64,000 nucleotides of DNA from Opitutaceae bacterium. Its GTDB lineage: Bacteria > Verrucomicrobiota > Verrucomicrobiia > Opitutales > Opitutaceae. Under the pieces are notes generated by a model. It made no database searches, had not been told where the DNA came from, and saw only the letters and a list, made by a program, of their open reading frames with translations. Shown one piece after another: positions 51,207 to 62,536 of this stretch (positions are counted from its first letter, which is position 1; each line of letters starts with the position of its first letter). The position numbers and the translations under genes were made by a program. The DNA is taken from contig JANQSC010000057.1 of NCBI GenBank assembly GCA_028284235.1, positions 1 to 64,000 of the forward strand, in the 5' to 3' direction.

Positions 51207-52192
51207 AGCGTTTCAAAATCGTCGAGAGCAGGCATCCCTGTTCGTTGCAAAAAAGGTCCAAGAATAGCGGATACACCGCTATCGGCAAACAAAGCGTCGA
51301 CTCCGAATCCAAGCGGACGGCCCCCTTCTCCCGCTTCAATCGCAACCGAAAGCGCAGCCGCCGTCCCCACCATCGTCTCCAACGCGCTTGAAAGAGCCAC
51401 CGACTCCCTTTCCCCGCTTTTTAGCTCGTTGATCAAACTGCGCCGCCCTCCAGACAACGACGGTTTTACGACGAATACGCCATCCCAGTGGGCGTCCTTC
51501 CAGCGTTTCAAATCGTCGACCGAGCAAACCGATTCGTCCAAGGCGATGGGCGTCGGGTAGTCCTGGGCTAAGGCCTGCATGGTTCGCTCCTCGCCCTTTG
51601 CCAAGGGCTGTTCCAGAAACTCGGCAGGCGTGTCGGCGAGAAACTCGAGCCAGTCGCGGGCGGCTCGCAAGTCGAGACTCCCGTTAGCGTCCAGCCGCAG
51701 CGGAATCGCGCCATCGGTCCGTTCGAACAAATCGCCGACCATCGCTCGTTCCTCCTGAAACGAGCCTTTTCCGATCTTGATTTTTAGACACCGATACCCT
51801 TCATCCATCAGCCGCTCCAACCGCTCCGTGTCACCCAAATTCGGAAGCAAGCCGCACACCGCCCAGGGCTCATCCAATTCTGGTGGATACGATTCTGACT
51901 CGAGCATTGCGAACGCGGACTCGATTCCGAAGCGGAGGCATGGAAACGATTCCAGATCCGGCAAAATCGCGCGGTATTCAATTTTCCCCTTCAAGTCAGC
52001 GCACGCCGCCAAGGCCGAAACAAACGACTCCGAGCCGAATGACTCGATCGGAGCCACCTCTCCAAACCCGGTTCGCCCGTCGCCGTCACGCAGTCGCAGA
52101 AGGATCCCCGATCGCCGCGCCATCGCGTCCGAAGCGGTCGCGTACGCCTGCGCGAATGGCCTTCGGTACGCTTTGAACTCAAAATCAACCAT
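51191..52192 (-). CDS. menC: o-succinylbenzoate synthase (enolase superfamily)
   Basis: YRCLKIKIGKGSFQEE; IPLRLDANGSLDLRAARDWLEFL; PIALDESV. Confidence 0.88.
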   Translation of the reverse strand: MVDFEFKAYRRPFAQAYATASDAMARRSGILLRLRDGDGRTGFGEVAPIESFGSESFVSALAACADLKGKIEYRAILPDLESFPCLRFGIESAFAMLESESYPPELDEPWAVCGLLPNLGDTERLERLMDEGYRCLKIKIGKGSFQEERAMVGDLFERTDGAIPLRLDANGSLDLRAARDWLEFLADTPAEFLEQPLAKGEERTMQALAQDYPTPIALDESVCSVDDLKRWKDAHWDGVFVVKPSLSGGRRSLINELKSGERESVALSSALETMVGTAAALSVAIEAGEGGRPLGFGVDALFADSGVSAILGPFLQRTGMPALDDFETLWDTV

Positions 52193-52291
52193 GAGTTGCG
52201 ACTCAATCTACCACCACGACAATACGCCACTTTTTTCCTAAGCCCTTCGCAAAATACTTGATTCCGAAATTCAGACTCTCTATGCCGGATC

Positions 52292-53860
52292 ATGGCCAGT
52301 CCGAGCGCAACCAACTTCGACGAAAACCAGTTTTACCAGAGCGCTGACGCGTTCTTCCACGACCAGCGCGATACCGCCCTCACCTACGACGATGTCTCGC
52401 TGGCAACCAACTTCAGCGACATCCTCCCGAGGGACACGAAGCTGGAAACGACGATTTCAGGCCGCATCGCGCTGAACATCCCGATCATCTCTTCGGACAT
52501 GGATACCGTGACCGAGTACGACATGGCGATCGCCATGGCCACCAGCGGCGGAATGGGAATCATCCACTACAATATGCCCTACCGCGAGCAAGTCTCGCAA
52601 GTGACGCGCGTCAAATACCACATCAACGGCCTCCTTCCCAACCCGATCACGGTTTCTCCCGACAGCTTCATCGGCGACGTCATTGAGCTCATCGAAGAGA
52701 AGAACTACAAGTTCCGCACCTTCCCCGTCACCGAACAAGACGGGACGCTCGTCGGCTTGCTCGGCAGCCGCGTCGTCAAGTCCCGCTACGGCCACATAAA
52801 AGTGGCGGACGCGATGGACCCGCAGTCTCAAGTGCTCAGTCTCAACGAAAAGGAGATCAAACCCAACCCGATCGAAGTCGCCGACAAGTTCTTCAGCAAT
52901 CATCTCGGAATCAACAAGCTGCTAGTCGTCGACGACCACAACAAGCTTAAGGGACTGGTAAGCATCTCGGACATCGAGCGAATCATCTCCGAAAAGCAAA
53001 GCGTTCTCAAACCCGCCCGCGACTCCGACTTCCGCTTGCTCGTCGGCGCCGCGATTTCGACTGTCTGGAAGAGCGACGGGACGCTCGACAAAGACGCCAT
53101 CCTCGAGCACGTCACCAATCTCCGTAATGAGCGAGTGGATGCAATCGCAGTTTCCGCCGCCCATGGACACAGCAAGGGCATCGGCCAAGTGGTGAAATTG
53201 CTGCGCAGCGAATTCGACGATCTCACGCTCATCGCGGGCAACGTCACCTCCGGCAGCGGAGTCGAGTACTTGGCCGAATGCGGAGCCGACGCAATTAAAG
53301 TCGGCCAAGGCCCCGGATCGATCTGCACCACGCGCGTCGTCGCCGGAGTCGGAATTCCCCAGCTCTCTGCCCTCTACAGCGCCTCGAAGGGAGCGCAGAA
53401 AAAAGGCGTTCGCATTATCGCCGACGGCGGCATCACCAAATCCGGGGACATTGTCAAGGCCATGACCCTTTCCGACGCCGTCATGCTTGGCGGTCTCCTC
53501 GCTGGAAGCCGAGAAGCGCCCGGCGAAATCATCGAGATCAACAACAAGCTCTACAAGCAGTACCGCGGAATGGGAAGCATCAGCGCCATGAAAAAAGGCT
53601 CCGCCGCCCGCTACGGCCACGACAAGACCGACACCGCTCGCAAGCTAACCGCGGAAGGAATCGAAGGCATGAAAGAAGTGCGCGGATCCGTCTTGAACAT
53701 ACTCGCGGAAATGGCCGGCGGCCTCCAATCCGGCATGGGCTACAACGGAGCCAGCACCCTTTCGGAACTCAAAGCGAAAGCCCGATTCGTCCGCATCAGC
53801 TCCGCTGGAATGAAAGAGTCCGCCCCGCACGACGTGATCGAAGTCGCGAAACGCGGTTAG
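52292..53860 (+). CDS. guaB: IMP dehydrogenase
   Basis: [62 protein letters not shown]. Confidence 0.96.
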   Translation: MASPSATNFDENQFYQSADAFFHDQRDTALTYDDVSLATNFSDILPRDTKLETTISGRIALNIPIISSDMDTVTEYDMAIAMATSGGMGIIHYNMPYREQVSQVTRVKYHINGLLPNPITVSPDSFIGDVIELIEEKNYKFRTFPVTEQDGTLVGLLGSRVVKSRYGHIKVADAMDPQSQVLSLNEKEIKPNPIEVADKFFSNHLGINKLLVVDDHNKLKGLVSISDIERIISEKQSVLKPARDSDFRLLVGAAISTVWKSDGTLDKDAILEHVTNLRNERVDAIAVSAAHGHSKGIGQVVKLLRSEFDDLTLIAGNVTSGSGVEYLAECGADAIKVGQGPGSICTTRVVAGVGIPQLSALYSASKGAQKKGVRIIADGGITKSGDIVKAMTLSDAVMLGGLLAGSREAPGEIIEINNKLYKQYRGMGSISAMKKGSAARYGHDKTDTARKLTAEGIEGMKEVRGSVLNILAEMAGGLQSGMGYNGASTLSELKAKARFVRISSAGMKESAPHDVIEVAKRG

Positions 53861-53899
53861 CCGCGGCGAGACTCAATTTGACGATTTCGTTGGACTAGG

Positions 53900-54916
53900 T
53901 CACCAATTTTTGCGGCTGTCTCGCTCTCCAGCTTCAACCGGAAGCTCAAAATCTACATCTTCATTGGCTACATATCCCGACAATCGTATATTCGAGTAGA
54001 GAATCTTCCAATCTCTACGATTAAAATTAGTATCCCAAACCGACGGACGCCTTGGAGTTAACCCACCTCGCCGCCACTCTACCTTTGCAGTCGCGTTCGA
54101 ATTCTCAACTTGTACCACCACATGCAAATCGCGATGGACCCAAATTGTACTCGCATTACTAAAATCGCCTTCTATTCGATGGCAAAGCAGCCCGTCCACG
54201 CTTTCCACTCCTCTATATCGCAAGTTACCTATATTGCTCGCCCGGAGCATCAAATTTCTTCGCATTCTTTCAGATAGCAATTCCCATTGAAAGATAGCGT
54301 GGAAGTTTGGAACCTGCATCGATGCAAAAACCGCGTCGCGCAACGAATTGAACTTTTGATATTTCTGGTGGAGCTCTCTATATAGATAATAGAAACCATC
54401 TCGCGTAAACAGAACCACAGCGAACTCCTGTTCGCTCCTAAAACGCTCCTTCCAGCTCACTTTTATTCTATCTGGACTCGCGTACACAATTTCCACTGGC
54501 ATCTTCCAATTTTCGTTTTCGCCACCTGTAGGTAAGTCGATTTTCCAACTTGGCTCCTCGGACTGACCTGACTCCAGAACACCTTCGCATCTGAAAGTCA
54601 TCATCGAACCATATGCGAGAACAACGGATTCCAAGACCGCGAGAGACTCAGGATCACTTTGCCATTCGATTTCCAAACTCTCGCCAAGCTCTGTGATCGA
54701 CTCATCCGCCCAACCACTATTGGCAATGGAGAGGAGCGAACACGAAATCACCGCGACACAAACATAGCGCCCACGGGCTCTTGACGGATTCACATACAGA
54801 ATTGGGGAACTCACGCCATGATACTTCGAATCGACCACGGCTCTTGGATTCAAGGCCCGCAAGGGGCTATATAGCCCATGCCCAACCAAAGCGTCCACCT
54901 CGCCCCATCGAATCAC
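53900..54916 (-). CDS. hypothetical protein, possibly LolA/DUF2092-like; start uncertain
   Basis: internal hydrophobic segment [57 protein letters not shown]. Confidence 0.55.
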   Translation of the reverse strand: MIRWGEVDALVGHGLYSPLRALNPRAVVDSKYHGVSSPILYVNPSRARGRYVCVAVISCSLLSIANSGWADESITELGESLEIEWQSDPESLAVLESVVLAYGSMMTFRCEGVLESGQSEEPSWKIDLPTGGENENWKMPVEIVYASPDRIKVSWKERFRSEQEFAVVLFTRDGFYYLYRELHQKYQKFNSLRDAVFASMQVPNFHAIFQWELLSERMRRNLMLRASNIGNLRYRGVESVDGLLCHRIEGDFSNASTIWVHRDLHVVVQVENSNATAKVEWRRGGLTPRRPSVWDTNFNRRDWKILYSNIRLSGYVANEDVDFELPVEAGERDSRKNW

Positions 54917-55070
54917 TCAACCTGCTCTTGCGCCCTGCTCAACCATTCCGAACGTAGGTTCGGTTTTGCTCGATTCGCTCGCTGCGAATCAGCAGATTCC
55001 CCCCTTTGTGGTCAATTCTACGGCTCCGATTCGGTCCCTCGTCCACCTTCAAAATCGCAGAATCACTCTC

Positions 55071-56627
55071 ATGGCACTTACACCATTTAAAAGCAGGCTC
55101 ATCGCGGATTGCGGAATCAGCATGGGCGACGAAGGCAAAGGCCGTCTCATCTCCGAAGTCGTCGAGGAACTCCGCGTCACGACCGGCCAGGAAAACCCGG
55201 TAGGAGTCGTCATCAAGATCAACGGCGGCGCCAACTCCGGCCACACCGCGGGCGGACTCAAACTCAATCTCCTTCCGGCAGGAGTCGTCGATCGATCCGT
55301 GGGAACGCTGGCGATCGGCGCTGGAGTCGTCGCCGACCCGAGAAAATTCCTTTGGGAGCTCGTACCCGTCGACGCTCAAGGCTACAACGTGACGCGTCGA
55401 CTCGCCATTGACGAGCGGACCATGGTGTCCGACCTCACCCACCGACTGCTCGACCTCGCTTGGGAGTGGTACCGCGTCAACCGAATCGACCAAGAGCCAC
55501 GCGGCAGCACGGGCCGCGGCATCACGCCGTCCTATCTGGATGAAGTGGGGCAATTTCAGATCGTCTACAGCGATTTTCTGGGCGAGAGAAACGCCTTCGC
55601 TGAAAAGCTGGCCCAAAAGGCCGAGCGCGCTTGCAAAACGATACGACACGTCTGCGGCGTCAGCGAAGACGACTGGCATGGGTTTTTCACTACGCTTACG
55701 AACGCCGAACTGCGCGCCAACGAGGAAGCGCTCAAAGCCGGACACTTTGCGCGAGACGAATTCGACTTCACCCGCTTCAAAGGAGAAACCCCGTTCAACC
55801 TCAACATCGAAGCAGTGATCGACGCGTACTGGGATGCCGGGACAAGACTTCACGAACAGATCGCAGATGTCCGCGAAATCGTGCGCAAAACGGAAAACTC
55901 CGGCCAATACGTGATTGGCGAGTACGGCCAAGCCTACTGGCTCGACAAGCGCCACGGGTTTTCGCCCAACGTCTCCGCGTCGCACACCTACGCCCCCGAG
56001 TTTTTCAACTCCGCATGTGTCCCCGTTCAGCCACTACACGTGTTTGGAGTCGCCAAGGCCTACGACACCAAGGTCGGCACGCACGTATTCATAACGCAAG
56101 TCGACGAACCCCATCCCCTTTTCGATCGACTGAAGCGACTCGAGTTCGGCACCTCAACCGGCCGGCAAAGAATGGTCGGCTGGTACGATGCGGTCGAGAA
56201 AGCGGATACGCTTCGGTACGGCGGCTTCGACGATCTAATGATAAACAAGATCGACGCGCTGGGCCACGACGAGGACTGGACAGGCAATCTCAAAATCTGT
56301 GTCGCCTACCAGAACACTGACGGAAACCGTATCTGCCGAGTTCCGCGCAACGAGGCAATTCGACGTACGCTCACTCCGGTCTACCAGGAATACGCGGGCT
56401 GGAAGGAAGACATATCGACCGCCCGAACGTTCGAAGCGCTGCCGCCCGAGGCGAAAGCCTACGTCGCCGGCATGGTCCGGAGTGTTCTCGACTCCGCCTA
56501 TCACGACGAAGAGTGGCCCGAGAGTTTGCCCAATCTACGCTACTTGGGAGTCGGACCAATGCCCGCCCAAATCATTAAGGACATTCCGGATACGCGTACG
56601 CTTCTCGACTACGACAATCCTCTGTAG
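55071..56627 (+). CDS. purA: divergent, long adenylosuccinate synthetase
   Basis: [43 protein letters not shown]. Confidence 0.85.
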   Translation: MALTPFKSRLIADCGISMGDEGKGRLISEVVEELRVTTGQENPVGVVIKINGGANSGHTAGGLKLNLLPAGVVDRSVGTLAIGAGVVADPRKFLWELVPVDAQGYNVTRRLAIDERTMVSDLTHRLLDLAWEWYRVNRIDQEPRGSTGRGITPSYLDEVGQFQIVYSDFLGERNAFAEKLAQKAERACKTIRHVCGVSEDDWHGFFTTLTNAELRANEEALKAGHFARDEFDFTRFKGETPFNLNIEAVIDAYWDAGTRLHEQIADVREIVRKTENSGQYVIGEYGQAYWLDKRHGFSPNVSASHTYAPEFFNSACVPVQPLHVFGVAKAYDTKVGTHVFITQVDEPHPLFDRLKRLEFGTSTGRQRMVGWYDAVEKADTLRYGGFDDLMINKIDALGHDEDWTGNLKICVAYQNTDGNRICRVPRNEAIRRTLTPVYQEYAGWKEDISTARTFEALPPEAKAYVAGMVRSVLDSAYHDEEWPESLPNLRYLGVGPMPAQIIKDIPDTRTLLDYDNPL

Positions 56628-56639
56628 ATCTCGCGTCAC

Positions 56640-57569
56640 TCAATCCGAAGCCACCGGGTTTTCCGCGTCCCGCTCGCGGCAAGCGATCCGCAGCAATCGG
56701 TAAAGCGTTTCCAATTTGGGAGCGTCGACACCGGCTGCAATCGCTTTCCTCAGCGGTTCCCCCCAAATGGCCTCCACTTCTACCGACCGGCCCGCTTGAA
56801 AGTCGACCAAACTAGAGGGCCGATAGTCGCCCATCGTCTTCGTCATCTCGAATTGCCGATCAATCAACTTTGAATCGATAACCAACCCCAACGCGGACGC
56901 GATCGCGACCACCTCCTCCATCAATCCGCGAGCCAAACGGCTCAGGTTCGGGTCCGAGATAATCACGTCGGTAGAAACTTGCCCGGCTGCGATGGAAAGC
57001 CCGTTGAACGGGATATTCCAAAGGAGTTTCTTCCATTGAAGCAGGTTCATGTCCTCGAATGCGCGGGCATTGACACCCGCTCGTTTGAACATATTCGCGA
57101 TCGCGTCTCGCGCCGCCTGGTCCCTGCCCGTAACGCCCAATCGGCCCACGTAGAAGTTTTCGACCGTCCCCGGTTTGACCCGATTCAAGCAAATGAAACA
57201 AGATCCCCCCAAGACGCTATTCCGCGGGAACTGGGATTCCAAAAATGGAACCGCGCCGAGGCCGTTCTGCATCGACAGAATAATCGTGCCCGGATGAACC
57301 ATCGGCTTGATAAGGGATGGGATTTCCCCGTTCGACGTCGCTTTCAAACCCAAAATCACCAGGTCTACCGGTCCAATTTGGTCGGTCGTTCGATAGACGT
57401 TTACCTTCCTCAACTGGAAGCTCGCGTCTGGAGCTCGAATCGCGATTCCCGATCGCGCGATCGCATCGAAATCGCTCCGAACCAGGAAATGCGCGTCCTC
57501 GCTCGCTCGCTGCAGTCGAGCCCCGTAATAAAGCCCTACCGCCCCCGCTCCTACAATACCGATCCTCAT
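56640..57569 (-). CDS. panE: 2-dehydropantoate 2-reductase
   Basis: MRIGIVGAGAVGLYYGARLQRA; QNGLGAVPFLESQFP; KKLLWNIPFNGLSI. Confidence 0.92.
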   Translation of the reverse strand: MRIGIVGAGAVGLYYGARLQRASEDAHFLVRSDFDAIARSGIAIRAPDASFQLRKVNVYRTTDQIGPVDLVILGLKATSNGEIPSLIKPMVHPGTIILSMQNGLGAVPFLESQFPRNSVLGGSCFICLNRVKPGTVENFYVGRLGVTGRDQAARDAIANMFKRAGVNARAFEDMNLLQWKKLLWNIPFNGLSIAAGQVSTDVIISDPNLSRLARGLMEEVVAIASALGLVIDSKLIDRQFEMTKTMGDYRPSSLVDFQAGRSVEVEAIWGEPLRKAIAAGVDAPKLETLYRLLRIACRERDAENPVASD

Positions 57570-58257
57570 TGAGCTCGCTCGGCTGGGACAACCCGAAATT
57601 CAACGAATCGCCTCTCTTTTGAGCCTATTTTGGTCGGTTTCTTCACAATTATTCGAACGTCTCGCTGATTTTGAGAATAATAGATCGTTCAGATAGATCG
57701 ATCCGCATGTCAATCCGGACAATTTGTAAAAAACAAGGCGGGATGCTGAACAATCGTCTGCCCTAGGAGCCCCGTCCCTGTCAAGCGCTCTAATTTAATT
57801 CCATCGAGATTCTGAAATAATCTCGCGGCACACTGCCTTCAGAAACTCGATAAGATATTTTAATCACTGATTATTAATTACTTAAAACGAAAACTGAACC
57901 TGATCGGATTCATAAGCCACCACGAGCCCGTTCAATCGCATCCTGAATCGGGCCCGTCAGTCTCCGTTCCCGTCCATTCGCTCCATTGAGAAGCGTTCGG
58001 CGACGTGGTTTTTACAATTGGTTTAGGCATCGACCTCGAGCGTTACAGTTCGGTGACACCCGTGCTGCGAAAGCCCTTAAGAAATCGCGATTTACCAAGT
58101 TACTCTCAAGTTATTAACAGCCAATGTGGATTACTGCCCGCAGTTCGCCCAATCGCTCGCTAAACCGAATTCGAATGGCCATTTCGAGAGTTGCGAAGAA
58201 TTGAATTGCCAACCACACGCCAGTTTCAAATTGAGGTCTACTGCGATCACGCAATCC

Positions 58258-58908
58258 ATGACCGATTCAAAAAACGCCGCCTACCTGTTCGATATGGACG
58301 GGACCCTGGTTGACCATTTCGAGACGATATTTCGCTGCTACGAGTACGCCTCCATCCAGCTCGGAAAAGCCCCGCCGACCTACGAACGCGTGAAACGCAA
58401 CGTTGGCGGCTCGATGCCCGTGACCATCCGCAAGTTCTTCGACGAATCCGAGATCGAAGACGCCATGCGACATTGGAACGAACACTTCGACCGCATACAC
58501 CTGGAAGGCGTCATATTGCTAAAGGGGGCCCGGCAACTCGTGGAAGCAATCGCCTCGCGCGGAATCAAGGCCGCCGTTTTCACCAACAAGAGCGGCGAAC
58601 ACACGCGGAACATTATCGAGTCTCTCGGCCTCGGCGCCCACTTCTCGCTCGTAATCGGCGCGGAAGACACGCCATACCGAAAGCCCCAACCAGAACTCTC
58701 TCGCATCGCGCTCGAACGACTCGAAGTCGACGCGTCAGACGCCACGCTAGTCGGCGACTCGCCCTTCGACATCGAATCCGCGCATTGCGTCGGGATGACC
58801 AGCTTCTGCGTCCCCACCGGATCCCACTCCGAACGCGAACTCGTGGAAGCCGGAGCGGACCGAATATTCCCGAGCTTGCAAGCGATCGCCGAGACGCTAT
58901 TCCCCTAG
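58258..58908 (+). CDS. HAD-family hydrolase
   Basis: AYLFDMDGTLVDHFETIFRCY; KAAVFTNKSGEHTR; ATLVGDSPFDIESA. Confidence 0.9.
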   Translation: MTDSKNAAYLFDMDGTLVDHFETIFRCYEYASIQLGKAPPTYERVKRNVGGSMPVTIRKFFDESEIEDAMRHWNEHFDRIHLEGVILLKGARQLVEAIASRGIKAAVFTNKSGEHTRNIIESLGLGAHFSLVIGAEDTPYRKPQPELSRIALERLEVDASDATLVGDSPFDIESAHCVGMTSFCVPTGSHSERELVEAGADRIFPSLQAIAETLFP

Positions 58909-58911
58909 GAC

Positions 58912-61110
58912 GTGCCACAGTCTCCCGGCAACGAAAAACTCATTGGCGTTCTTGAACGAATCAAGTATTCGAATGATGAAGACGGGTTCATGATTGCCGA
59001 CCTGCGGCCTGAAAACGCGAAAGAGGTCGTCACTATTGTCGGGAAGTTTCCCGGTGTGCAATGCGGAGAGTCGCTTCGAATCGACGGAATCTGGACGCGA
59101 CACCCCACCCACGGTCCCCAATTCAAAGCGTCTGGATTCCAGTCCGAGTTGCCCGCCAGCGTTTACGGCATCCGAAAATATCTCGGCAGCGGACTCGTAA
59201 AAGGCGTCTCCAAAGGACTCGCCGACCGAATCGTGAGACGTTTTGGCGAGGCGACACTAAAGGTCATTTCCGAAGAGTCGGCCCGACTACAGGAAGTCGA
59301 TGGAATCGGGAAGCAGCGCGCCCGCTCCATCAAAGAGGCTTGGGACGAGCAATCCCATATTCGCGACCTCTCGCTCTTCCTCGCGCCTTACGGAGTCACC
59401 CCCGCCCAAATCGTCAAAATATACAAGGAGTTCGGATTCGTCGCCATCGACACAATTAAAGAAAACCCCTTCAGACTCGCCCGAGAGATCAAAGGAATCG
59501 GATTCAAGAGCTGCGATCGAATCGCCATAAACATGGGGATCGGAAACGACAGTCCCAAACGAGTCGACGCGGGAATCGAATTCGTCATGCAGGAACTTCA
59601 AGACGAGGGCCACACTGCATTCCCCGAAAGCGATCTCGTAGACAACGCCGTGGAAAAACTGGAGATCGACATCGACACCGCAAAACAGGGAGTCGACCGA
59701 GTCGTCGCCGGATCCGCCCTGAAACGATTTACTCCCCCCGACTCCACGACGTATTGCCAACTCCCCTACAACTTCACCGCAGAGGAGAAAATCGCCCGTT
59801 CCGTCCGTCGAATACAAGACAATGAGAGCGGTTTGCCGCCCATCAAACGCTCCATCGCCGTGGACTGGGCAGAGGAGAAAGCGGGATTCGAATTCGGCGC
59901 CCTCCAGAAAGCGGCAATCGAAAACGCCCTCGCCCACAAGATATTCGTGCTCACCGGAGGACCCGGAACCGGGAAAACCACCATCCTCCGAGCCGTCGTC
60001 AATATTCTCAAAGCAAAGAAAGCGCGCGTGCTCCTTGCCGCCCCGACCGGCCGCGCGGCCCAACGCCTCACCGAAACAACCGGCGCCTACGGGCAAACCA
60101 TTCACCGCCTTCTCAAGTTCGACCCCTCCGAGGGTTCTTTCACGGTCAATGAAAGCAAGCCGCTCAGCGCCGACGTGATCATCGTCGACGAAGCGTCGAT
60201 GCTCGACGCTCGACTCGCTGCCAGTCTCTTCCAGGCAATCCCCACCCGAAGCCATCTCGTGCTCGTAGGCGATATCGACCAACTCCCCTCCGTCGGCGCC
60301 GGCAACGTATTGAAAGACTTAATCGCCTCCCAGCGCATACCGGTGACACGGCTCGATCAAGTGTTTCGCCAGTCCAAACAATCGAGCATCGTCCACTACG
60401 CCCACGCCATCAACAGCGGACAAGTCTCGCTCCCCACACCCGTCGACAAAGCGAGCGAGCTCGTTCGCAACAAAGACTTCCAGTTCCTCTCCGCCGCCGA
60501 TCAGGCCGACTGCTCGCAGAAGATTCTGGATGTATTTAATGTATTTATAAAACGGACACTCGCCATCGATCCGGTGAACGAGGCTCAAGTCCTCGCGCCC
60601 ATGCACAGAGGCGACGCCGGAGTGGGCAACCTAAACGCTCTGATGCAGGATACGCTCAATCCAACCCGCGAATCAATACCCTTCGGGCCGACTAGATACA
60701 AGCCGGGAGATAAAATAATCCAGACTCGCAACAACTACGACAAAGGCGTCTTCAATGGCGATATCGGGGTCATCGCGTCCATCGACGGCGTCAACGGAAC
60801 CATCGAGGTGGATTTCGACGGCAACACTGTCACCTTCGAAAAAGCCGATCTCCTAGACATCGCGCTAGCCTACGCAGTCAGCATACACAAGTCCCAAGGC
60901 AGTGAATATCCAGTAGTGGTCATTCCACTACTAAAAGCGCATTTCATGATGCTGCAACGAAATCTCGTCTACACCGCCATCACGCGGGGAAAACGAAAAG
61001 TCGTCATAGTCGGCGATCCTGCCGCATACGCCATGGCCACCCGAAACGCGGATTCGAAAACCCGCTGCACGCTTCTCAAGGAACGGCTCGTCTTGGAAGC
61101 CGCGGGCTAA
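58912..61110 (+). CDS. recD2: RecD2-type ATP-dependent DNA helicase
   Basis: VFVLTGGPGTGKTTILRAVVNILKAKKARVLLAAPTGRAAQRL-type Walker A; ALAYAVSIHKSQGSEYPVVVIPLL; GTG start. Confidence 0.95.
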   Translation: MPQSPGNEKLIGVLERIKYSNDEDGFMIADLRPENAKEVVTIVGKFPGVQCGESLRIDGIWTRHPTHGPQFKASGFQSELPASVYGIRKYLGSGLVKGVSKGLADRIVRRFGEATLKVISEESARLQEVDGIGKQRARSIKEAWDEQSHIRDLSLFLAPYGVTPAQIVKIYKEFGFVAIDTIKENPFRLAREIKGIGFKSCDRIAINMGIGNDSPKRVDAGIEFVMQELQDEGHTAFPESDLVDNAVEKLEIDIDTAKQGVDRVVAGSALKRFTPPDSTTYCQLPYNFTAEEKIARSVRRIQDNESGLPPIKRSIAVDWAEEKAGFEFGALQKAAIENALAHKIFVLTGGPGTGKTTILRAVVNILKAKKARVLLAAPTGRAAQRLTETTGAYGQTIHRLLKFDPSEGSFTVNESKPLSADVIIVDEASMLDARLAASLFQAIPTRSHLVLVGDIDQLPSVGAGNVLKDLIASQRIPVTRLDQVFRQSKQSSIVHYAHAINSGQVSLPTPVDKASELVRNKDFQFLSAADQADCSQKILDVFNVFIKRTLAIDPVNEAQVLAPMHRGDAGVGNLNALMQDTLNPTRESIPFGPTRYKPGDKIIQTRNNYDKGVFNGDIGVIASIDGVNGTIEVDFDGNTVTFEKADLLDIALAYAVSIHKSQGSEYPVVVIPLLKAHFMMLQRNLVYTAITRGKRKVVIVGDPAAYAMATRNADSKTRCTLLKERLVLEAAG

Positions 61111-61114
61111 GCGC

Positions 61115-62392
61115 TCACGGCGCCCGAAATACGAGCGTCACATTGGCCCCGCCAAATCCGCTGCTGTTGCTCAACGCCACTTTTGGAGCTTCCTCAATCG
61201 TATCGCGTATCACGTTGATGGACTCAAATGCCGGGTCGATCTCTTCGATATGAGCCGAGCCCGGCGTGAACCCGCCCCGCATCGACAAACTTACTATGGC
61301 CGATTCGAGCACACTGGCCAAGCTGAGACCGTGCCCTGTAATTGCTTTCGTACTACTCACTCTGGGCCGATTGTCCGACTGAGTGAAAACCGCTTCAAGA
61401 GCTTTCACTTCGCTCGCATCTCCAATCAATGTCGACGTCGCGTGGGCATTGATGTAGTCCACATCGCTCGGCTCTAAACCAGTGGAGCTCAAAGCGTTCT
61501 TCATCCCCCGCACAAGCCCTTCACCCTCGGGGTGGGAAATCGCCACATTGTGCCCATCGCTCGCCTGTCCCCAGCCGAGAAGCTCGGCGTAGGGCGTGAC
61601 CCCTCTTCGCTCGACTTCTTCCTCGCATTCCAATACAAGCGAAACGCCGCCTCCCGCGCTCACGAATCCGTTTCGCTTTCGATCGAATGGACACGAGGCC
61701 TTGCGCGGGTCGCCCTCCAAAGACAGAGCCCGCATTCCCGTAAACGGGACGACGCTCTCGTAATTCACATCCTCACCAGCGGTGACAAACATCCGGTCTT
61801 GTCGCCCCGAAGCGACATCGTCGTAGGCGTAGCCGATCGCATGGCCCGAGCTCGCGCAAGCGGAAGAAAACCCGCAGGAGTTTCCCAGAATCTTAAAAAT
61901 GGCTACCAGATTGAAACTCAACGTTCCTGAGATTGCGGATACAATACCCGTGGGCGGACAACGCAATGGCCCGAGCTCGCGCATCCGCTGGAAGTTGTTG
62001 AACAAGAGTCGAGGAGAGCCCGCGGAGGCCGTGTAGATTCCCGTATTCGCGTTGGAAATCTCGTTTTCGGCGAGTCTCGCGTCTTCAATCGCTTGCTTCA
62101 TCGAGCAATACACATAAAGCCCGTGTGGCGCTAAACCGCGCATCTCTTCGCGGCGTATCGTATACCCGCTCGGGTACGTCCAGTCCTCGAAATCAATCGA
62201 ATCCACTTCGAACCCTTTCGGAGCGGATACCAGCTTCACCAAGGAAGACGGATCGTCTTCACAGGGAGGATACGGAGGGAACGGGCTAAACCCGTGCGTC
62301 AATGTTCGGAGGCTCTCGGTCGCGCTTTCCCGATCGTTGCCAATGCCGCTTATGATGCCGACACCTGTTACAAATACCCGTCGCTTGCTCAT
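61115..62392 (-). CDS. beta-ketoacyl-ACP synthase (FabF-like)
   Basis: RRVFVTGVGIISGIGNDRESATESL; SSACASSGHAIGYAYDD; INAHATSTLIGDASEVKAL; KAITGHGLSLAS. Confidence 0.92.
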   Translation of the reverse strand: MSKRRVFVTGVGIISGIGNDRESATESLRTLTHGFSPFPPYPPCEDDPSSLVKLVSAPKGFEVDSIDFEDWTYPSGYTIRREEMRGLAPHGLYVYCSMKQAIEDARLAENEISNANTGIYTASAGSPRLLFNNFQRMRELGPLRCPPTGIVSAISGTLSFNLVAIFKILGNSCGFSSACASSGHAIGYAYDDVASGRQDRMFVTAGEDVNYESVVPFTGMRALSLEGDPRKASCPFDRKRNGFVSAGGGVSLVLECEEEVERRGVTPYAELLGWGQASDGHNVAISHPEGEGLVRGMKNALSSTGLEPSDVDYINAHATSTLIGDASEVKALEAVFTQSDNRPRVSSTKAITGHGLSLASVLESAIVSLSMRGGFTPGSAHIEEIDPAFESINVIRDTIEEAPKVALSNSSGFGGANVTLVFRAP

Positions 62393-62536
62393 TTTCTAAA
62401 TGCCTGCCGCTCGTTCTTAAAACGCGATAAAACAACCCCAGCGACCCGTAAGTCCAGCCTTTATACTGTTCCCCGATCCAAGGGCCGCCCAACTGGACGT
62501 CTCAAGTTTGTCCAGCGCGATCTCGAATGCGGCGCC

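Noticed and set aside
55071-56627. PurZ (Z-genome, 2-aminoadenine) interpretation of the divergent PurA
   Set aside because: The GDEGKG catalytic Asp is retained and no DatZ/MazZ/phage genes are nearby.
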